DNA of 64,000 nucleotides from CAVZVZ01 sp963778895 (GCA_963778895.1 CAVZVZ010000005.1:186001-250000), one strand, 5' to 3'; shown: positions 27,714 through 37,767, counted from the first letter of the stretch. The notes: a model not told the origin generated them from the letters alone. Made by a program: numbers and translations.

Positions 27714-28133
27714 CTACGCCGGGAACCCCAGGGCGGGGAACCAGAGAGCGATCTCGCGCTCGGCCGACTCGGCCGAATCCGAGCCGTGGATGAGGTTCTC
27801 GGTGAACAAGACGCTGAGGTCGCCCCGTATGGTGCCCGGCGCCGCCTCCGCCGAGTTGGTGACGCCCATCATCGTGCGCACGATCTGCCAGGTGTCTTCC
27901 GGCCCTTCCACCACCAGCGCCACGACCGGTCCCCGGGTGATGAACGAGATCAGGTCCGGATAGAAAGGCTTGCCGTCGTGTTCCTCGTAGTGCTTGGCCG
28001 CGGTCTCGCCGTCGACAACCCGCAGGTCCATCGCCGCGATCGACATGCCTCGGCGCTCGAAGCGACCGACGATCTCGCCGACGAGCCCACGCTCGACCGC
28101 GTCGGGCTTGCAGATGACCAGGGTGCGATCCAT
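27714..28133 (-). CDS. ndk: Nucleoside diphosphate kinase
   Basis: The 139-residue enzyme opens MDRTLVICKPDAVERGLVG and has the active-site His in ENLIHGSDSAESA. It balances nucleoside triphosphates by phosphate transfer. Neighbours folC (upstream) and mreB (downstream) match actinobacterial order. Confidence 0.97.
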   Translation of the reverse strand: MDRTLVICKPDAVERGLVGEIVGRFERRGMSIAAMDLRVVDGETAAKHYEEHDGKPFYPDLISFITRGPVVALVVEGPEDTWQIVRTMMGVTNSAEAAPGTIRGDLSVLFTENLIHGSDSAESAEREIALWFPALGFPA

Positions 28134-28207
28134 GAGCGCAGCAGGCTAGGCGTTCACCCCACTCCCCCACCAAACCTGCGTGCCACACCCGCGAAACCGC
28201 GGCGCTG

Positions 28208-29587
28208 CTACGCAAGTTCGTCGGGTTCGCCGAAGTCACCGAAGTCGTCAGACTCGGCGGGGTCGCCGGCGTCGCCGTTGCCGCTCGCGGCGAGGTCGAT
28301 GACCTCGTGCAACACGGACCGGGCCGCTCCGGCGACGTACAACGAACCGCTGACGAGCACGGCGTCCTCCTCGGAGGCCACCGACAGCGCGCGGTTCACG
28401 GCGTCGCCCACGTCGTTGGCGACCTCGACCACCACTGGCACGGTGCGAGCCGCGGCGGCGATCTCTTCGGCCGGAATCGCACGGGGTGAATCGGGGGTGC
28501 ACGCGATGACGAGGTCGGCCCGTTCCGACCGCAAGGCATCGAGCATCTCCCTGGGCGCGCGGCCGCGCAGCAAGCCGATGACGAGGATCAGTCGACCGGC
28601 GATGTCGAACTCTTCGGAAAGCGTGGTGGCCGTGCGCTCCGCACCGTCGACGTTGTGGGCGCCGTCGAGGATCACGAGCGGGTTGCGGTGCACGACTTCG
28701 AACCGTCCGGGCACCGTGATCGAACCGAATGCCTTGCTCACCGTGTCGTGATCGAGCGCACGCCCGAAGAACTCCTCGGTCGCGGCCAAAGCGGTCGCGG
28801 CGTTCGTCGTTTGATACGAGCCGTACAACGGTAGGTACAGATCGTCGTACACGTCGCGTGGTGTGCGTACACCGAACAGCCGGCCTCCGAAGGCCGCCAG
28901 TTCCGTCGTCGGTTCGAAGTCCGTACCGATCTCGATGATCTCGGCTGGGCCCTCGGCCTCATAGATCGGACGCAGGTCCGCGCTGTCCTGGCCGAGCACG
29001 AGTGTCGACGCCGGCTTGATGATGCCGGCCTTCTCCGACGCGATCGCTGTTCGCCAATCGCCTTGCAGGTCGGTGTGGTCGCGCCCGATGTTGGTGATGA
29101 CTGCCACGGTGGCGTCGGCCACGTTGGTTGCGTCGTAGCGACCGAGCAGTCCCACCTCGACCACCGCCACGTCGACGGCGACCTCGGCGAACCAGGAGAA
29201 CGCGGCCACAGTGAGCAACTCGAAATAGCTGGGCGGGCTGTCGAGCAGCGGCTCGAGCACCGCGATCTCCTCCAGCACTTCGGCGAAGGCGTCGTCGCGG
29301 ATCGGCTCGAGATTCCAGGCCAATCGCTCGTTGACGCGCTCGAGGTGAGGGCTCGTGTAGGTACCGACCGACAGGCCGTGCTCGACCAGCAGCGCCGAGA
29401 TCATCCTCGCCACCGAGCCCTTGCCGTTCGTGCCCGTGATGTGGATGACCGGGTAGGCCGTCTGCGGATCGCCGGCGACCGCCGCGAGCTGACGCATCTT
29501 CTCCAGCGACAGGCCGTCGACACGACCCGCGGTCGCTTCGAGGTTGATGTGTCGGTCGAGGTACGCGAGCGCGCCCGAGTAGTTCAC
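28208..29587 (-). CDS. folC: Folylpolyglutamate synthase / dihydrofolate synthase
   Basis: The 459-residue Mur-ligase-fold enzyme has the P-loop VIHITGTNGKGSVARM, EVGLLGRYDATNV and the later GAHNVDGAERTA segment. It adds glutamate to folates. The C-terminal ~25 residues are acidic (GDPAESDDFGDFGEPDE) and beyond the usual domain. It lies 31 bases after clpX and 74 before ndk; the valS gene often found before folC is absent here. Confidence 0.94.
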   Translation of the reverse strand: MNYSGALAYLDRHINLEATAGRVDGLSLEKMRQLAAVAGDPQTAYPVIHITGTNGKGSVARMISALLVEHGLSVGTYTSPHLERVNERLAWNLEPIRDDAFAEVLEEIAVLEPLLDSPPSYFELLTVAAFSWFAEVAVDVAVVEVGLLGRYDATNVADATVAVITNIGRDHTDLQGDWRTAIASEKAGIIKPASTLVLGQDSADLRPIYEAEGPAEIIEIGTDFEPTTELAAFGGRLFGVRTPRDVYDDLYLPLYGSYQTTNAATALAATEEFFGRALDHDTVSKAFGSITVPGRFEVVHRNPLVILDGAHNVDGAERTATTLSEEFDIAGRLILVIGLLRGRAPREMLDALRSERADLVIACTPDSPRAIPAEEIAAAARTVPVVVEVANDVGDAVNRALSVASEEDAVLVSGSLYVAGAARSVLHEVIDLAASGNGDAGDPAESDDFGDFGEPDELA

Positions 29588-29618
29588 CGGTGCAGCCTAC
29601 GGCCGCCGAACTGGGGAA

Positions 29619-30890
29619 TCAGGAGGCGGCGCGGCGAGGGCGCTGCTGCGTCTGCGAGCTGCGCGGCACGAGGGTGGGATTCACCTTGTCGAGCACGACC
29701 TCGTCGTCGATGACGACCTTGCCCACGTCACTGCGACCGGGCAGCTCGTACATCACGTTGAGCAGAACCTCTTCGAGGATGGCGCGCAGGCCACGGGCGC
29801 CCGTGCCTCGCAACAGCGCCTGCTCGGCCACGGCACCCAACGCGTCGTCGGTGAAGTCGAGCTCCACGTCCTCGAACTCGAAGAACTTGCGGTACTGCTT
29901 CACCAGCGCGTTGCGCGGCTCGACGAGGATGCGGATCAACGCCTCACGATCGAGGTTGTCGACGGCGCCGATGACGGGCAGCCGGCCGATGAACTCGGGA
30001 ATGAGGCCGAACTTCAGCAGATCCTCGGGCAAGACCTTCGAGTAGATCTCGCCGACGTTCTTGTCGGTGACGGAGCGGATGTCGGCCGAGAAGCCGACGC
30101 CCTTCTTGCCGGTGCGGCCTTCGATGATCTGGTCGAGCCCGGCGAACGCGCCACCGCAGATGAACAAGATGTTCGTGGTGTCGATCTGGATGAACTCTTG
30201 GTGCGGGTGCTTGCGCCCGCCTTGAGGCGGGACCGATGCGGTGGTGCCTTCGAGGATCTTCAGCAGTGCCTGTTGCACGCCTTCACCGGATACGTCACGC
30301 GTGATCGACGGGTTCTCGCTCTTGCGGGCGATCTTGTCGATCTCGTCGATGTAGATGATGCCGGTCTCGGCCTTCTTGACGTCGTAGTCGGCCGCCTGGA
30401 TCAGCTTCAGGAGGATGTTCTCGACGTCCTCGCCGACATAGCCCGCTTCGGTGAGCGCGGTGGCATCGGCGATGGCGAACGGAACGTTCAACATCCGAGC
30501 CAACGTCTGCGCGAGCAACGTCTTGCCGCAACCGGTGGGGCCGATCAACAAGATGTTCGACTTGGCCAACTCGACGTCGTCGGTGTGCGTCGCGCCGTAC
30601 TGCACCCGCTTGTAGTGGTTGTAGACGGCGACGGACAGGATCTTCTTGGCGTGGTCCTGACCGATGATGTAGTCGTTCAGGAACTCGTAGATCTCGGCTG
30701 GCTTCGGGAGCTCTTCGAACCGCAGATCAGAGGTCTCGGCGAGCTCTTCCTCGATGATCTCGTTGCAGAGGTCGATGCACTCGTCGCAGATGTAGACGCC
30801 GGGGCCCGCGATGAGTTTCTTGACCTGCTTCTGCGACTTGCCGCAGAAGGAGCACTTGAGGAGCTCACCTCCGTCTCCGAACTTCGCCAC
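29619..30890 (-). CDS. clpX: ATP-dependent Clp protease ATP-binding subunit ClpX
   Basis: The start is GTG 30890, with GGGGGAG upstream; it gives 423 residues, the normal ClpX length, beginning VAKFGDGGELLKCSFCGKSQ. The zinc-binding CSFC...CDEC domain precedes the AAA+ module (Walker A GPTGCGKTLL, Walker B IIYIDEIDKI, sensor RFGLIPEFIGRLP). ClpX unfolds substrates for ClpP. The C-terminus has a Arg/Gln tail. Confidence 0.97.
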   Translation of the reverse strand: MAKFGDGGELLKCSFCGKSQKQVKKLIAGPGVYICDECIDLCNEIIEEELAETSDLRFEELPKPAEIYEFLNDYIIGQDHAKKILSVAVYNHYKRVQYGATHTDDVELAKSNILLIGPTGCGKTLLAQTLARMLNVPFAIADATALTEAGYVGEDVENILLKLIQAADYDVKKAETGIIYIDEIDKIARKSENPSITRDVSGEGVQQALLKILEGTTASVPPQGGRKHPHQEFIQIDTTNILFICGGAFAGLDQIIEGRTGKKGVGFSADIRSVTDKNVGEIYSKVLPEDLLKFGLIPEFIGRLPVIGAVDNLDREALIRILVEPRNALVKQYRKFFEFEDVELDFTDDALGAVAEQALLRGTGARGLRAILEEVLLNVMYELPGRSDVGKVVIDDEVVLDKVNPTLVPRSSQTQQRPRRAAS

Positions 30891-30960
30891 GTCTGTTCTC
30901 CCCCTGGCCTCTCGGGTGCGGTCTCTAGTTTGCGGCTTCTCTAGTCTGCCGGGCTGCGTG

Positions 30961-31593
30961 CTACCGGACCGCTGAAATTGGCCCGGCGTTGTCGGCCAGC
31001 TCCCTGGCCTCGATGACCTCATCGATGATGCCGTATTCGCGGGCCTCTTCCGCGGACATCACGAAATCCCGGTCGGTGTCGTTGTGGATCTTCGACATTT
31101 CCTGCCCCGTATGGCGGGCCAGGATCGACTCGAGGAGCTCTCGGAGCCGGTTGATCTCCTTGGCCGCCAGCTCGATGTCGGTCGCCTGGCCGTAGGCCTC
31201 GGAGTAGGGCTGGTGCAGCAGGATGCGGGTGTGGGGCAACGCCAGGCGCTTGCCGGGGGTTCCCGCGGCGAGCAGGACCGCGGCGGCCGAAGCCGCCTGC
31301 CCGAAGCAGATGGTCGACACGTCGTTCTTGACGAACTGGGAGGTGTCGTAGATCGCGAGGAGCGAGGTGATGCTGCCGCCTGGGGAGTTGATGTAGAGGT
31401 TGATGTCCTTGTCCGGGTTCTCGGACTCGAGATGCAACATCTGTGCACAGATCAGGTTGGCGATCGTGTCGTCGATCGGCGTGCCGACGAAGATGATGTT
31501 CTCTTTGAGAAGCTTTGAGTACAGGTCGTAACCGCGCTCCCCCTGTGCCGTCTTCTCGATCACGTTGGGCACGAGATAGTTCCGGGGGTTCAT
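30961..31593 (-). CDS. clpP: ATP-dependent Clp protease proteolytic subunit ClpP
   Basis: The 210-residue serine protease has the catalytic Ser in FGQAASAAAVLL, His in RILLHQPYSEAYGQ and Asp in NDTDRDFVMSAEEA, with NLYINSPGGSI upstream. Its ATG overlaps the tig stop (ATGA). clpX follows after 70 bases. Only one clpP copy is present between tig and clpX, unlike the clpP1-clpP2 pair of many actinobacteria. Confidence 0.97.
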   Translation of the reverse strand: MNPRNYLVPNVIEKTAQGERGYDLYSKLLKENIIFVGTPIDDTIANLICAQMLHLESENPDKDINLYINSPGGSITSLLAIYDTSQFVKNDVSTICFGQAASAAAVLLAAGTPGKRLALPHTRILLHQPYSEAYGQATDIELAAKEINRLRELLESILARHTGQEMSKIHNDTDRDFVMSAEEAREYGIIDEVIEARELADNAGPISAVR

Positions 31594-33020
31594 TCGCCGT
31601 CCTCTACTTCTTCCTCGGTTGCGGAATCTTCGCCGACGACGGCCTGCGGATCGGGATCGTCGGTATCAGGATCTTCGGACTCGGATGTGGTGGGCTCATC
31701 CGTGACATCCATCTCGAGATCGGTCCGGTCGATCGCATTGCCATCGTCATCGACGATCTCGACAGTCTCGACCAAGTAGTCGAGTGCCTTGCGTTTCTTG
31801 ATGTCGGAGCGTATCGCCTCGATCTGATCAGCGCGCTCGAGGTCGGCGCGCACCTTGGCCGGATCGAGCTCGAGTCGACCCGCCGCGACCTCGACTTCTT
31901 GGTCCAGATCGTCCTCTTCGGCCTCGATCGACTCAGCCTCGGCGACGGCACGGAGTGCCAGGTCGACCTTGGCGGCGGTTGTCGCGGTTTCGCGGAGCTC
32001 GCCGAGCAGATCCTCTTGTGATCGGCCGGTGCCGCCGAGCCACTGCTCGAGGGTGAGGCCCTGAGCCTGCAGCCGCATGGCGAGATCGTTCAGACGCTCC
32101 TGCATCTCGCCGTTGACGAGCGCGTCCGGGATGTCCTCGGCAACGAGATCGGCCAGTGCTTCACCGACCTTCTCGCGCAACGCCATCTGGGCGCGAACCT
32201 GCTTGACCTGCCGCATGCGCGTGTTCAGGTCGCCACGCAACTCTTCGAGCGTCTCGAACTCGCTGGCCTCGCTCGCGAACTCGTCGTCGAGGTCGGGCAG
32301 CTTGCGCTCCTTGACCTCTTTCACGAGCACACGGAAGTGCAACGGCGAGGCGTCTTCCTCACTGGGGTGCGGGGCGTCGAACTCGAGGATCTCGCCGGGC
32401 TTGGTGCCGAGCAGTTGCTCGTCGAGCTCGGGCACCAGTGCGGCGCTGCCGACTTGGTAGAGGTAGTCGTCGGCCGTGAGACCATCGAGCGGTTCGCCGT
32501 CTTGCGAACCGGCGATGTCGACCGTCGCGTAGTCGTCGGTGGCGACGGGCCGCTCCACGACCTCGAGCTCACCGAACTGCGTGCGCAACCGCTCGAGCTG
32601 CTCGTCGATCTCTTCTTCGGTGGGGTTCGGCGAGGGGATGGTCACCCGCAGGCTGTCGTAACCGCCCACCGTGACCGTGGGGCGGATCTCGACCACGGCG
32701 TCGAACGCAAGGGGCCCTTCGTCCTGTCCCTCGGTGATGTCGATGTCGGGCGCCGCGATCACGTCGACGTCGTTCTCGCGCACCGCACGGGCGTAGTACT
32801 CCGGCAGAGCGTCCTGCAGCGCCTGGCCACGGGCGACGTCTTTGCCCAACCGTGCCTCGAGGATGCGCCGCGGTGCCTTGCCGGGCCGAAACCCGGGAAT
32901 GCGGACCTCGCGGGCGATCTTCTTGAACGCGGCGTTGATCGCGTCCTCGAACTCGTCCTCGTCGACCTCGACCGAGACCTTGACCTTGTTGCCCTCGAGG
33001 GGCTCGACGGTGGCTTTCAC
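31590..33020 (-). CDS. tig: Trigger factor
   Basis: The start is set at GTG 33020 (476 residues), giving the canonical VKATVEPLEGNKVKVSVEVD; no strong Shine-Dalgarno is visible. The ribosome-binding signature RIPGFRPGKAPRRILEARLG is at ~42-61, a PPIase (FKBP-like) domain follows, and the C-terminal helical domain ends in a long acidic tail rich in Asp/Glu. It is a ribosome-bound chaperone, coupled to clpP. Confidence 0.95.
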   Translation of the reverse strand: MKATVEPLEGNKVKVSVEVDEDEFEDAINAAFKKIAREVRIPGFRPGKAPRRILEARLGKDVARGQALQDALPEYYARAVRENDVDVIAAPDIDITEGQDEGPLAFDAVVEIRPTVTVGGYDSLRVTIPSPNPTEEEIDEQLERLRTQFGELEVVERPVATDDYATVDIAGSQDGEPLDGLTADDYLYQVGSAALVPELDEQLLGTKPGEILEFDAPHPSEEDASPLHFRVLVKEVKERKLPDLDDEFASEASEFETLEELRGDLNTRMRQVKQVRAQMALREKVGEALADLVAEDIPDALVNGEMQERLNDLAMRLQAQGLTLEQWLGGTGRSQEDLLGELRETATTAAKVDLALRAVAEAESIEAEEDDLDQEVEVAAGRLELDPAKVRADLERADQIEAIRSDIKKRKALDYLVETVEIVDDDGNAIDRTDLEMDVTDEPTTSESEDPDTDDPDPQAVVGEDSATEEEVEDGE

Positions 33021-33048
33021 AGGAAGATGGCTTTTCGGGGCGCGGCTT

Positions 33049-33474
33049 TCACAGGGCAGCGAGTGTACCGGCGGGGTTTGTGCGGCCGTGCACGTTGGCC
33101 CGGCCGACGCCGACGATGATGCCGAAGGCCACGTGGTCTGCGACCTGGGGGCCGCGGGGCAATCGGCGGATCGCGGGGAACCGCCGGGCGACGAGCCCGA
33201 GATCGAGCGCGGCGATGACAAGGCCGGCAAGACCTCCCCACACGACGGTCTGCCGTTGGGGCAGCACCCGCCAGAGAAGTGCGCCCCAGAACGTCGAGAT
33301 CGCGATGTGCGCGCCCACTCCGGCAACGAGATGAACAGACCGTGACGCGGCATCGGGAGCGACGAGCGTGCCTGCGGCGCGGGTCGACTCGAGGAGGGCC
33401 CCGCCCCGAAGGACGGTGACGACCGTCGAAGGCACACCGCTGCCGAGGATCGCGAAAGCGATCGCCGTTCTCAT
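33049..33474 (-). CDS. Small polytopic membrane protein, unrecognised
   Basis: The start is taken at ATG 33474 (141 residues); a longer frame reaches back to 33591 but would overlap the divergent gene. There are four hydrophobic segments (FAILGSGVPSTVVTVL, LVAGVGAHIAISTFWGALLW, VVWGGLAGLVIAALDLGLVA, VAFGIIVGV). Between them are Arg/Pro-rich loops. The family is not recognised; similar small proteins with a conserved RRFPAIRxLP and DHVAFG pattern exist in actinobacteria to my recollection. It lies directly upstream of tig on the same strand. Confidence 0.55.
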   Translation of the reverse strand: MRTAIAFAILGSGVPSTVVTVLRGGALLESTRAAGTLVAPDAASRSVHLVAGVGAHIAISTFWGALLWRVLPQRQTVVWGGLAGLVIAALDLGLVARRFPAIRRLPRGPQVADHVAFGIIVGVGRANVHGRTNPAGTLAAL

Positions 33475-33584
33475 TCGCACCGAATGCAAGCTTGCCCCAG
33501 GCAGACCGCGCGTCACTTGGCAAACGCACAGCACGACCCAACCCATGAGGGTTATCGTTCCGGCGGTCGGTGAATGGGGAGCAC

Positions 33585-36500
33585 ATGCCAACCACCAACG
33601 ACCTCCCCCATCGGGTGGCCGACGAACCTTTCTTCAACCGAACAACCGAGATCGGCGTCGTGGACCGGTGGCTCGAGTTGGCTGCCGACGGGACGCCGCG
33701 AATCGGCATCGTCGGTGGCGCACCCGGTGTGGGGAAGTCACGGTTCTTGCGCGCGGTCGCGGACCGAGCGCAACGACGCGGCTTCCGCGTGCTGCGGGGA
33801 AGCGGCTACTACGAGACACCGCCGTTGTTGCCGGTACTCACGGCCATCGCGCCCCTGATCGACCAGGCCCGCAACGGTCGCCGCCCCGACCTGTCGGACG
33901 ACGATGTCGAGGCGTTGAACCTGCTCACGGAAGCCGGAGTCGATCGCCCTGCGGACGACGATCCCCGGCGGGGGCGTACCGACGACACCCAGCGGTACCT
34001 CGCCGCGTCCCGACTGGTGCTCGGTGCGGCGCGATCGCGTCCGATCCTGCTGGCGATCGACGACGCGCACGCGCTCGACGACGCCAGCGCGGCATTGATC
34101 GCCCACCTCACCGCGGCCGCGGTGCACCAGTCCGAGGAGTTGCCTGTGCGTCTGCTGACGCAATTGGCGATCCGCCCGGGGGCAGGCCGTCGGGTCGCGC
34201 GCCGAACCGCTAGCCGGCTACGCGCCGAACAAGGTGGTGCCGAGCTGTTGCTCGAGGGCTTGCACGAGGTCGATCTCAACGAGCTGCTCGCGTCGTTTGG
34301 GCCCGCGCCACCGTCACGGCCCCTTCTACGCACCGTGGGTAGCCGCACGGGCGGCAATCCATTGTTCGCCCGCTTGCTGTGGACGCATCTGCTCGACACC
34401 GGCGCCGCAGTGACCAAGGGCGATCGCGTCGTTCTCGCCGATCCTGCCGCGGTCGAGACCGCACGAGTGGGCCTCGACGAGGTGGTCGACGAGCGAGTCG
34501 ATGCGCTGCGCCAGGTGGTTCGTGACCTGCTCGGTGTCGCGGCCGTTCTCGGCACCGAGGGAGACATCGACGTCCTGGCCCGCACGACGGATCAACCCCG
34601 CGAGCTGGTGGAGGATTTGCTCTCGGAGGCGGACGAAGCCGGCGTCTGCCGGGTGAACGGCGATCGCTATCGCTTCGACCACCCGCTCCTCGTGGCGTCG
34701 CTCGGCCGCACCTACACGCGCCAGCAACGCCGACGATTGCACCTCGACATCGCGATGACGATGGCCGACCTCGACCATCCGCCGGCGCTCGACATCGCCA
34801 GCCATCTCCGCTCCGCCGGGTCCCTCGCTCCGGCCGACGCGCGCCGGCTCTGGGGCGTCGCGGCGGCAGACCGTGCCATGGAGCTCGGCGCCTGGGGTGA
34901 TGCCGTTGCGGGGTTCGGGCTCGCCCTCGACGATGGGTTGGAGGAGGGGTTCGCGCCCGAATATCGCGTCGAGCTGTACACCCGCGCCGCGCGGGCCGGT
35001 GCCGCAGACCACGATCTCGAGAACTGCGAGCGCTTCGGGCTCGCGGCGGTGGGGTTGGCTCAGGAGCTCAACGATCTCGAGACGTGGTGCGAGGCCGTGT
35101 CCGAGCTGGGCCACGCGCGCGTGCGCGTCGCCCAAGGCGGCGCACCTGAGCCTGTCGCGGAGCTCGAGCAGTTCATCGAGGCCGCCGGTGATCGCGTGCC
35201 CCACCTTCGAGCTCGCGTGCTCGGCCTGATGGCCGAGGTGTCGTTCGCGGCCTTCGACTTCGACCGTGGGCTGGAGTTCGCCCGTGCCGCGCGCGAGCTC
35301 GCAGAAGAAGAAGGTGACGACGATGTCGTGGCCTTCGTGTCGTTCGCGCAAGGCCTGCAGCACCAAGGTCGGCTGGAGCTCGACGAATCCGATCGATGTT
35401 TCGCGGAGAGCGTGGAGCACGGCGACGCCACCGACTCGTTCGTGAGTGGATGGGCGCGAGCCCGGTTGCCGTCCGCCCATTGGTTGCGCGGCGAACTAAC
35501 CGAAGCCGAGGCCGCCGCCGCCGAGGCGGAGCTCCACGCCAGCGCGCGCATGGATTGGGCCGAGTTGTCGCTGATTTCGGCGTGGCGCGCCAACGTGGCC
35601 GGAGCCTCAGGCCGTTTCGCTGATGCGGAGGTGCTCGCCGAGCGTGCGCTCGCCCTGCAGCGGCGCTCCGACTACGCCTTCACCCAGATCGTGGCCAACC
35701 CACCGTTGGCCATCGCGCGAGCCATGCGGGGCAACGTCGAGGGAGCCCACCGGGGCCTCGACGAATGGCGCGAGATCCGGAGCACTCGCTGGATCGACCA
35801 GCTCGACACGCTCGTCGACGCGCTGGCCGGCAACACCGAGGCCGTAAACGACGCGCTCGACGATCGGCCGTGGCGGGTGCTGACCGACGACACCATCGAC
35901 TTGCGGAGGGCATCCGCGCTCTTCGCCCAGATCGAGGTCGGTGTTTTCGCCGGCGCAGCCGACTTGGTCGTGCCCGCTCGTCCGGCCCTCGACGCATTGC
36001 ACGAGCGCGGTGTGCGCTTCGCGCCGGGGAGCCTGTCGCTCCTCTCACGTCTGTGCGCGGCGGCTGCGGCCCTGGAACGCGATGTCCCGGGCGCGCGGCG
36101 TTGGCTGGCAACGGCCCGCGCCGACGCCGAACGCTCCGGTGCGGGGGCCGAGCTCGCTCGCTGCGATCTCGACGAGGCCGTGCTGTTGCGTGAGTCGGTC
36201 GACGACGCCGATCCCGCGACGATCGATCGCTTGCTGACTGCCGCGTCGGTCACCTTCGACCGTTTGGGGATGCTGCCGTTCCTCCGAAGAGCCGAGCAGT
36301 TGCTCGGGTCTTCGAGCACGAACCGCACCACGCGCGCCCGCAAGGTCATCTTGTTCACCGACCTGGTCGGTTCGACGTCGTTGAACGTGACGGCTGGCGA
36401 CGAGGCCTACCTGCAGCTGCTCCGAGCACACGATCGCGTCGTGCGCGACGGTCTGCGCCGGCACGGGGGCGTGGAGTTCAAGCACACCGGCGACGGTGTA

Positions 36501-36842
36501 GCGGCGTGGTTTCGCTCGGCGCGCCAAGCAGTCACCTGCGCGCTCGACCTCCAAGACACGCTCGCGGGTGCGCTGCATGCAGAGTCGGGAGTCGAGGTAC
36601 GCGTGCGATGCGGTCTGGCCGCCGGGGAACCCATCGAGTCGAGTGGGGACCTGTTCGGGTTGTCCGTGGCGCGCGCTTCACGAATCTGTGCGATGGCCGA
36701 CGGCGGGATGGTGCTCGTATCCGACGAGATCCCGCCGATGGCGGTCGGCAGCGGGCTGCGGTTCACCGACCGGGGCGCCGTCGTGCTGAGAGGTATCCCG
36801 GGAGAGATCCACGTGTTGTCGGCGCACGCCGACGGCGACTGA
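33585..36842 (+). CDS. ATPase-TPR signalling protein with C-terminal class III cyclase domain
   Basis: The start is ATG 33585, with GGGGAG 4-9 bases upstream; it gives 1085 residues. An AAA/STAND-like ATPase leads (Walker A GGAPGVGKS at 44-52, Walker B ILLAIDDAHALDD near 155-166), followed by a long Ala/Leu/Glu-rich helical region resembling TPR repeats (about 400-900), and a C-terminal class III adenylate/guanylate cyclase domain (about 920-1080). The cyclase keeps the metal Asp in ILFTDLVGSTS, the Lys in EFKHTGDGVA and its second Asp, but the usual Asn of the VNxAAR motif is Ala (LSVARASRIC), which may lower or abolish activity. In better-known relatives the cyclase is N-terminal to the ATPase, so this order is unusual. 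Two unknown genes follow with 28- and 15-base gaps. Confidence 0.85.
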   Translation: MPTTNDLPHRVADEPFFNRTTEIGVVDRWLELAADGTPRIGIVGGAPGVGKSRFLRAVADRAQRRGFRVLRGSGYYETPPLLPVLTAIAPLIDQARNGRRPDLSDDDVEALNLLTEAGVDRPADDDPRRGRTDDTQRYLAASRLVLGAARSRPILLAIDDAHALDDASAALIAHLTAAAVHQSEELPVRLLTQLAIRPGAGRRVARRTASRLRAEQGGAELLLEGLHEVDLNELLASFGPAPPSRPLLRTVGSRTGGNPLFARLLWTHLLDTGAAVTKGDRVVLADPAAVETARVGLDEVVDERVDALRQVVRDLLGVAAVLGTEGDIDVLARTTDQPRELVEDLLSEADEAGVCRVNGDRYRFDHPLLVASLGRTYTRQQRRRLHLDIAMTMADLDHPPALDIASHLRSAGSLAPADARRLWGVAAADRAMELGAWGDAVAGFGLALDDGLEEGFAPEYRVELYTRAARAGAADHDLENCERFGLAAVGLAQELNDLETWCEAVSELGHARVRVAQGGAPEPVAELEQFIEAAGDRVPHLRARVLGLMAEVSFAAFDFDRGLEFARAARELAEEEGDDDVVAFVSFAQGLQHQGRLELDESDRCFAESVEHGDATDSFVSGWARARLPSAHWLRGELTEAEAAAAEAELHASARMDWAELSLISAWRANVAGASGRFADAEVLAERALALQRRSDYAFTQIVANPPLAIARAMRGNVEGAHRGLDEWREIRSTRWIDQLDTLVDALAGNTEAVNDALDDRPWRVLTDDTIDLRRASALFAQIEVGVFAGAADLVVPARPALDALHERGVRFAPGSLSLLSRLCAAAAALERDVPGARRWLATARADAERSGAGAELARCDLDEAVLLRESVDDADPATIDRLLTAASVTFDRLGMLPFLRRAEQLLGSSSTNRTTRARKVILFTDLVGSTSLNVTAGDEAYLQLLRAHDRVVRDGLRRHGGVEFKHTGDGVAAWFRSARQAVTCALDLQDTLAGALHAESGVEVRVRCGLAAGEPIESSGDLFGLSVARASRICAMADGGMVLVSDEIPPMAVGSGLRFTDRGAVVLRGIPGEIHVLSAHADGD

Positions 36843-36870
36843 GAAACAGAAACAGCGAGGGAGATCCGAC

Positions 36871-37752
36871 ATGCCGATGCCCTACACCCTGACCAAAGGC
36901 CCGTTACTCACCCTGCTCGAGAACACACTCAATCCGACCAATCCCGCCGAGGTGGCCGTTCGCAACACCGCACTCGCACAGCTACGCGACGGGACCCCCA
37001 TCTCTGCGATCCCGTGGGCCGTTTCACCGGCCTCGGCAGGGGTGACGATTCCCCAGGGCACCCTCGACATCCGGCTCGAACAGGACTGGTTCGGACGGAC
37101 GCAGAACGCGAGCGGTGCTTGGCTGGACCAACCCGGGTTCACCGGACAAGGAACCGGATACTGGGTCGGCTACTACGGCGACGTCGAGCCGGTACTGCGT
37201 GAAGGTGTGATTCGCGCCATCGAGGCATCACTGGGGATCGCGCACGGCGCGAGCCCGGACGACGCGCCCCGCAGCTGGCCCATCGAGATCAACTGGAAGT
37301 GCCCCAACCCGTACTTCGAGGTGTGGGTCACCTGGCGGCGTCACCGCGCCGCGGACGGCCCCAACAAGGAGACGGGGCACGTGACCATGATGATCGCTAC
37401 GCCCCCCGACAAGGTGAACCGACTCTGCACCCAGCCGGAGTTCCCGCCCGATCCGCCACTGGCGCGGAGAGTCAACCCGCTCCCCGCTCCCGGGCCGCCG
37501 GTGGCCTCACAGGGCATGTGGTTGATCGCCCATGCCAAGCACCGGCCAGGCTTCATCGATCTCACCGCGATCGGAGGGGCCCCGACCGGCGACAGCGTGA
37601 GCGGGACGCCGAGCGCCTTGGCGCCGCTCCCGCAGGGCACCTGGCTCGTACCGCTGCCGACGACCTTCTGGAGAGACGACGGCCCCGTCGTCGTCGTTGC
37701 CCCGCCGTCCAACGCGGGCGGTGCCGACACCACCCGAACCAACGCACCGTAG
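36871..37752 (+). CDS. Unrecognised 293-residue protein downstream of the cyclase protein
   Basis: The start is ATG 36871, with GGGAG 8 bases upstream. The protein has no signal peptide or membrane helix. The middle contains a Trp/Gly/Tyr-rich stretch (GQGTGYWVGYYGDVEPVLRE), followed by INWKCPNPYFEVWVTWRRHR and GHVTMMIATPPDKVN, which look like beta-strands of a compact domain. The last ~100 residues are Pro-rich with WLIAHAKHRPGF and GTWLVPLPTTFW. No family could be assigned. The 28-base distance from the cyclase gene and 15 bases to the next gene point to one operon. The product could be an effector or sensor partner, which is inference from position only. Confidence 0.7.
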   Translation: MPMPYTLTKGPLLTLLENTLNPTNPAEVAVRNTALAQLRDGTPISAIPWAVSPASAGVTIPQGTLDIRLEQDWFGRTQNASGAWLDQPGFTGQGTGYWVGYYGDVEPVLREGVIRAIEASLGIAHGASPDDAPRSWPIEINWKCPNPYFEVWVTWRRHRAADGPNKETGHVTMMIATPPDKVNRLCTQPEFPPDPPLARRVNPLPAPGPPVASQGMWLIAHAKHRPGFIDLTAIGGAPTGDSVSGTPSALAPLPQGTWLVPLPTTFWRDDGPVVVVAPPSNAGGADTTRTNAP

Positions 37753-37767
37753 AAAGGGAGCCGGATC

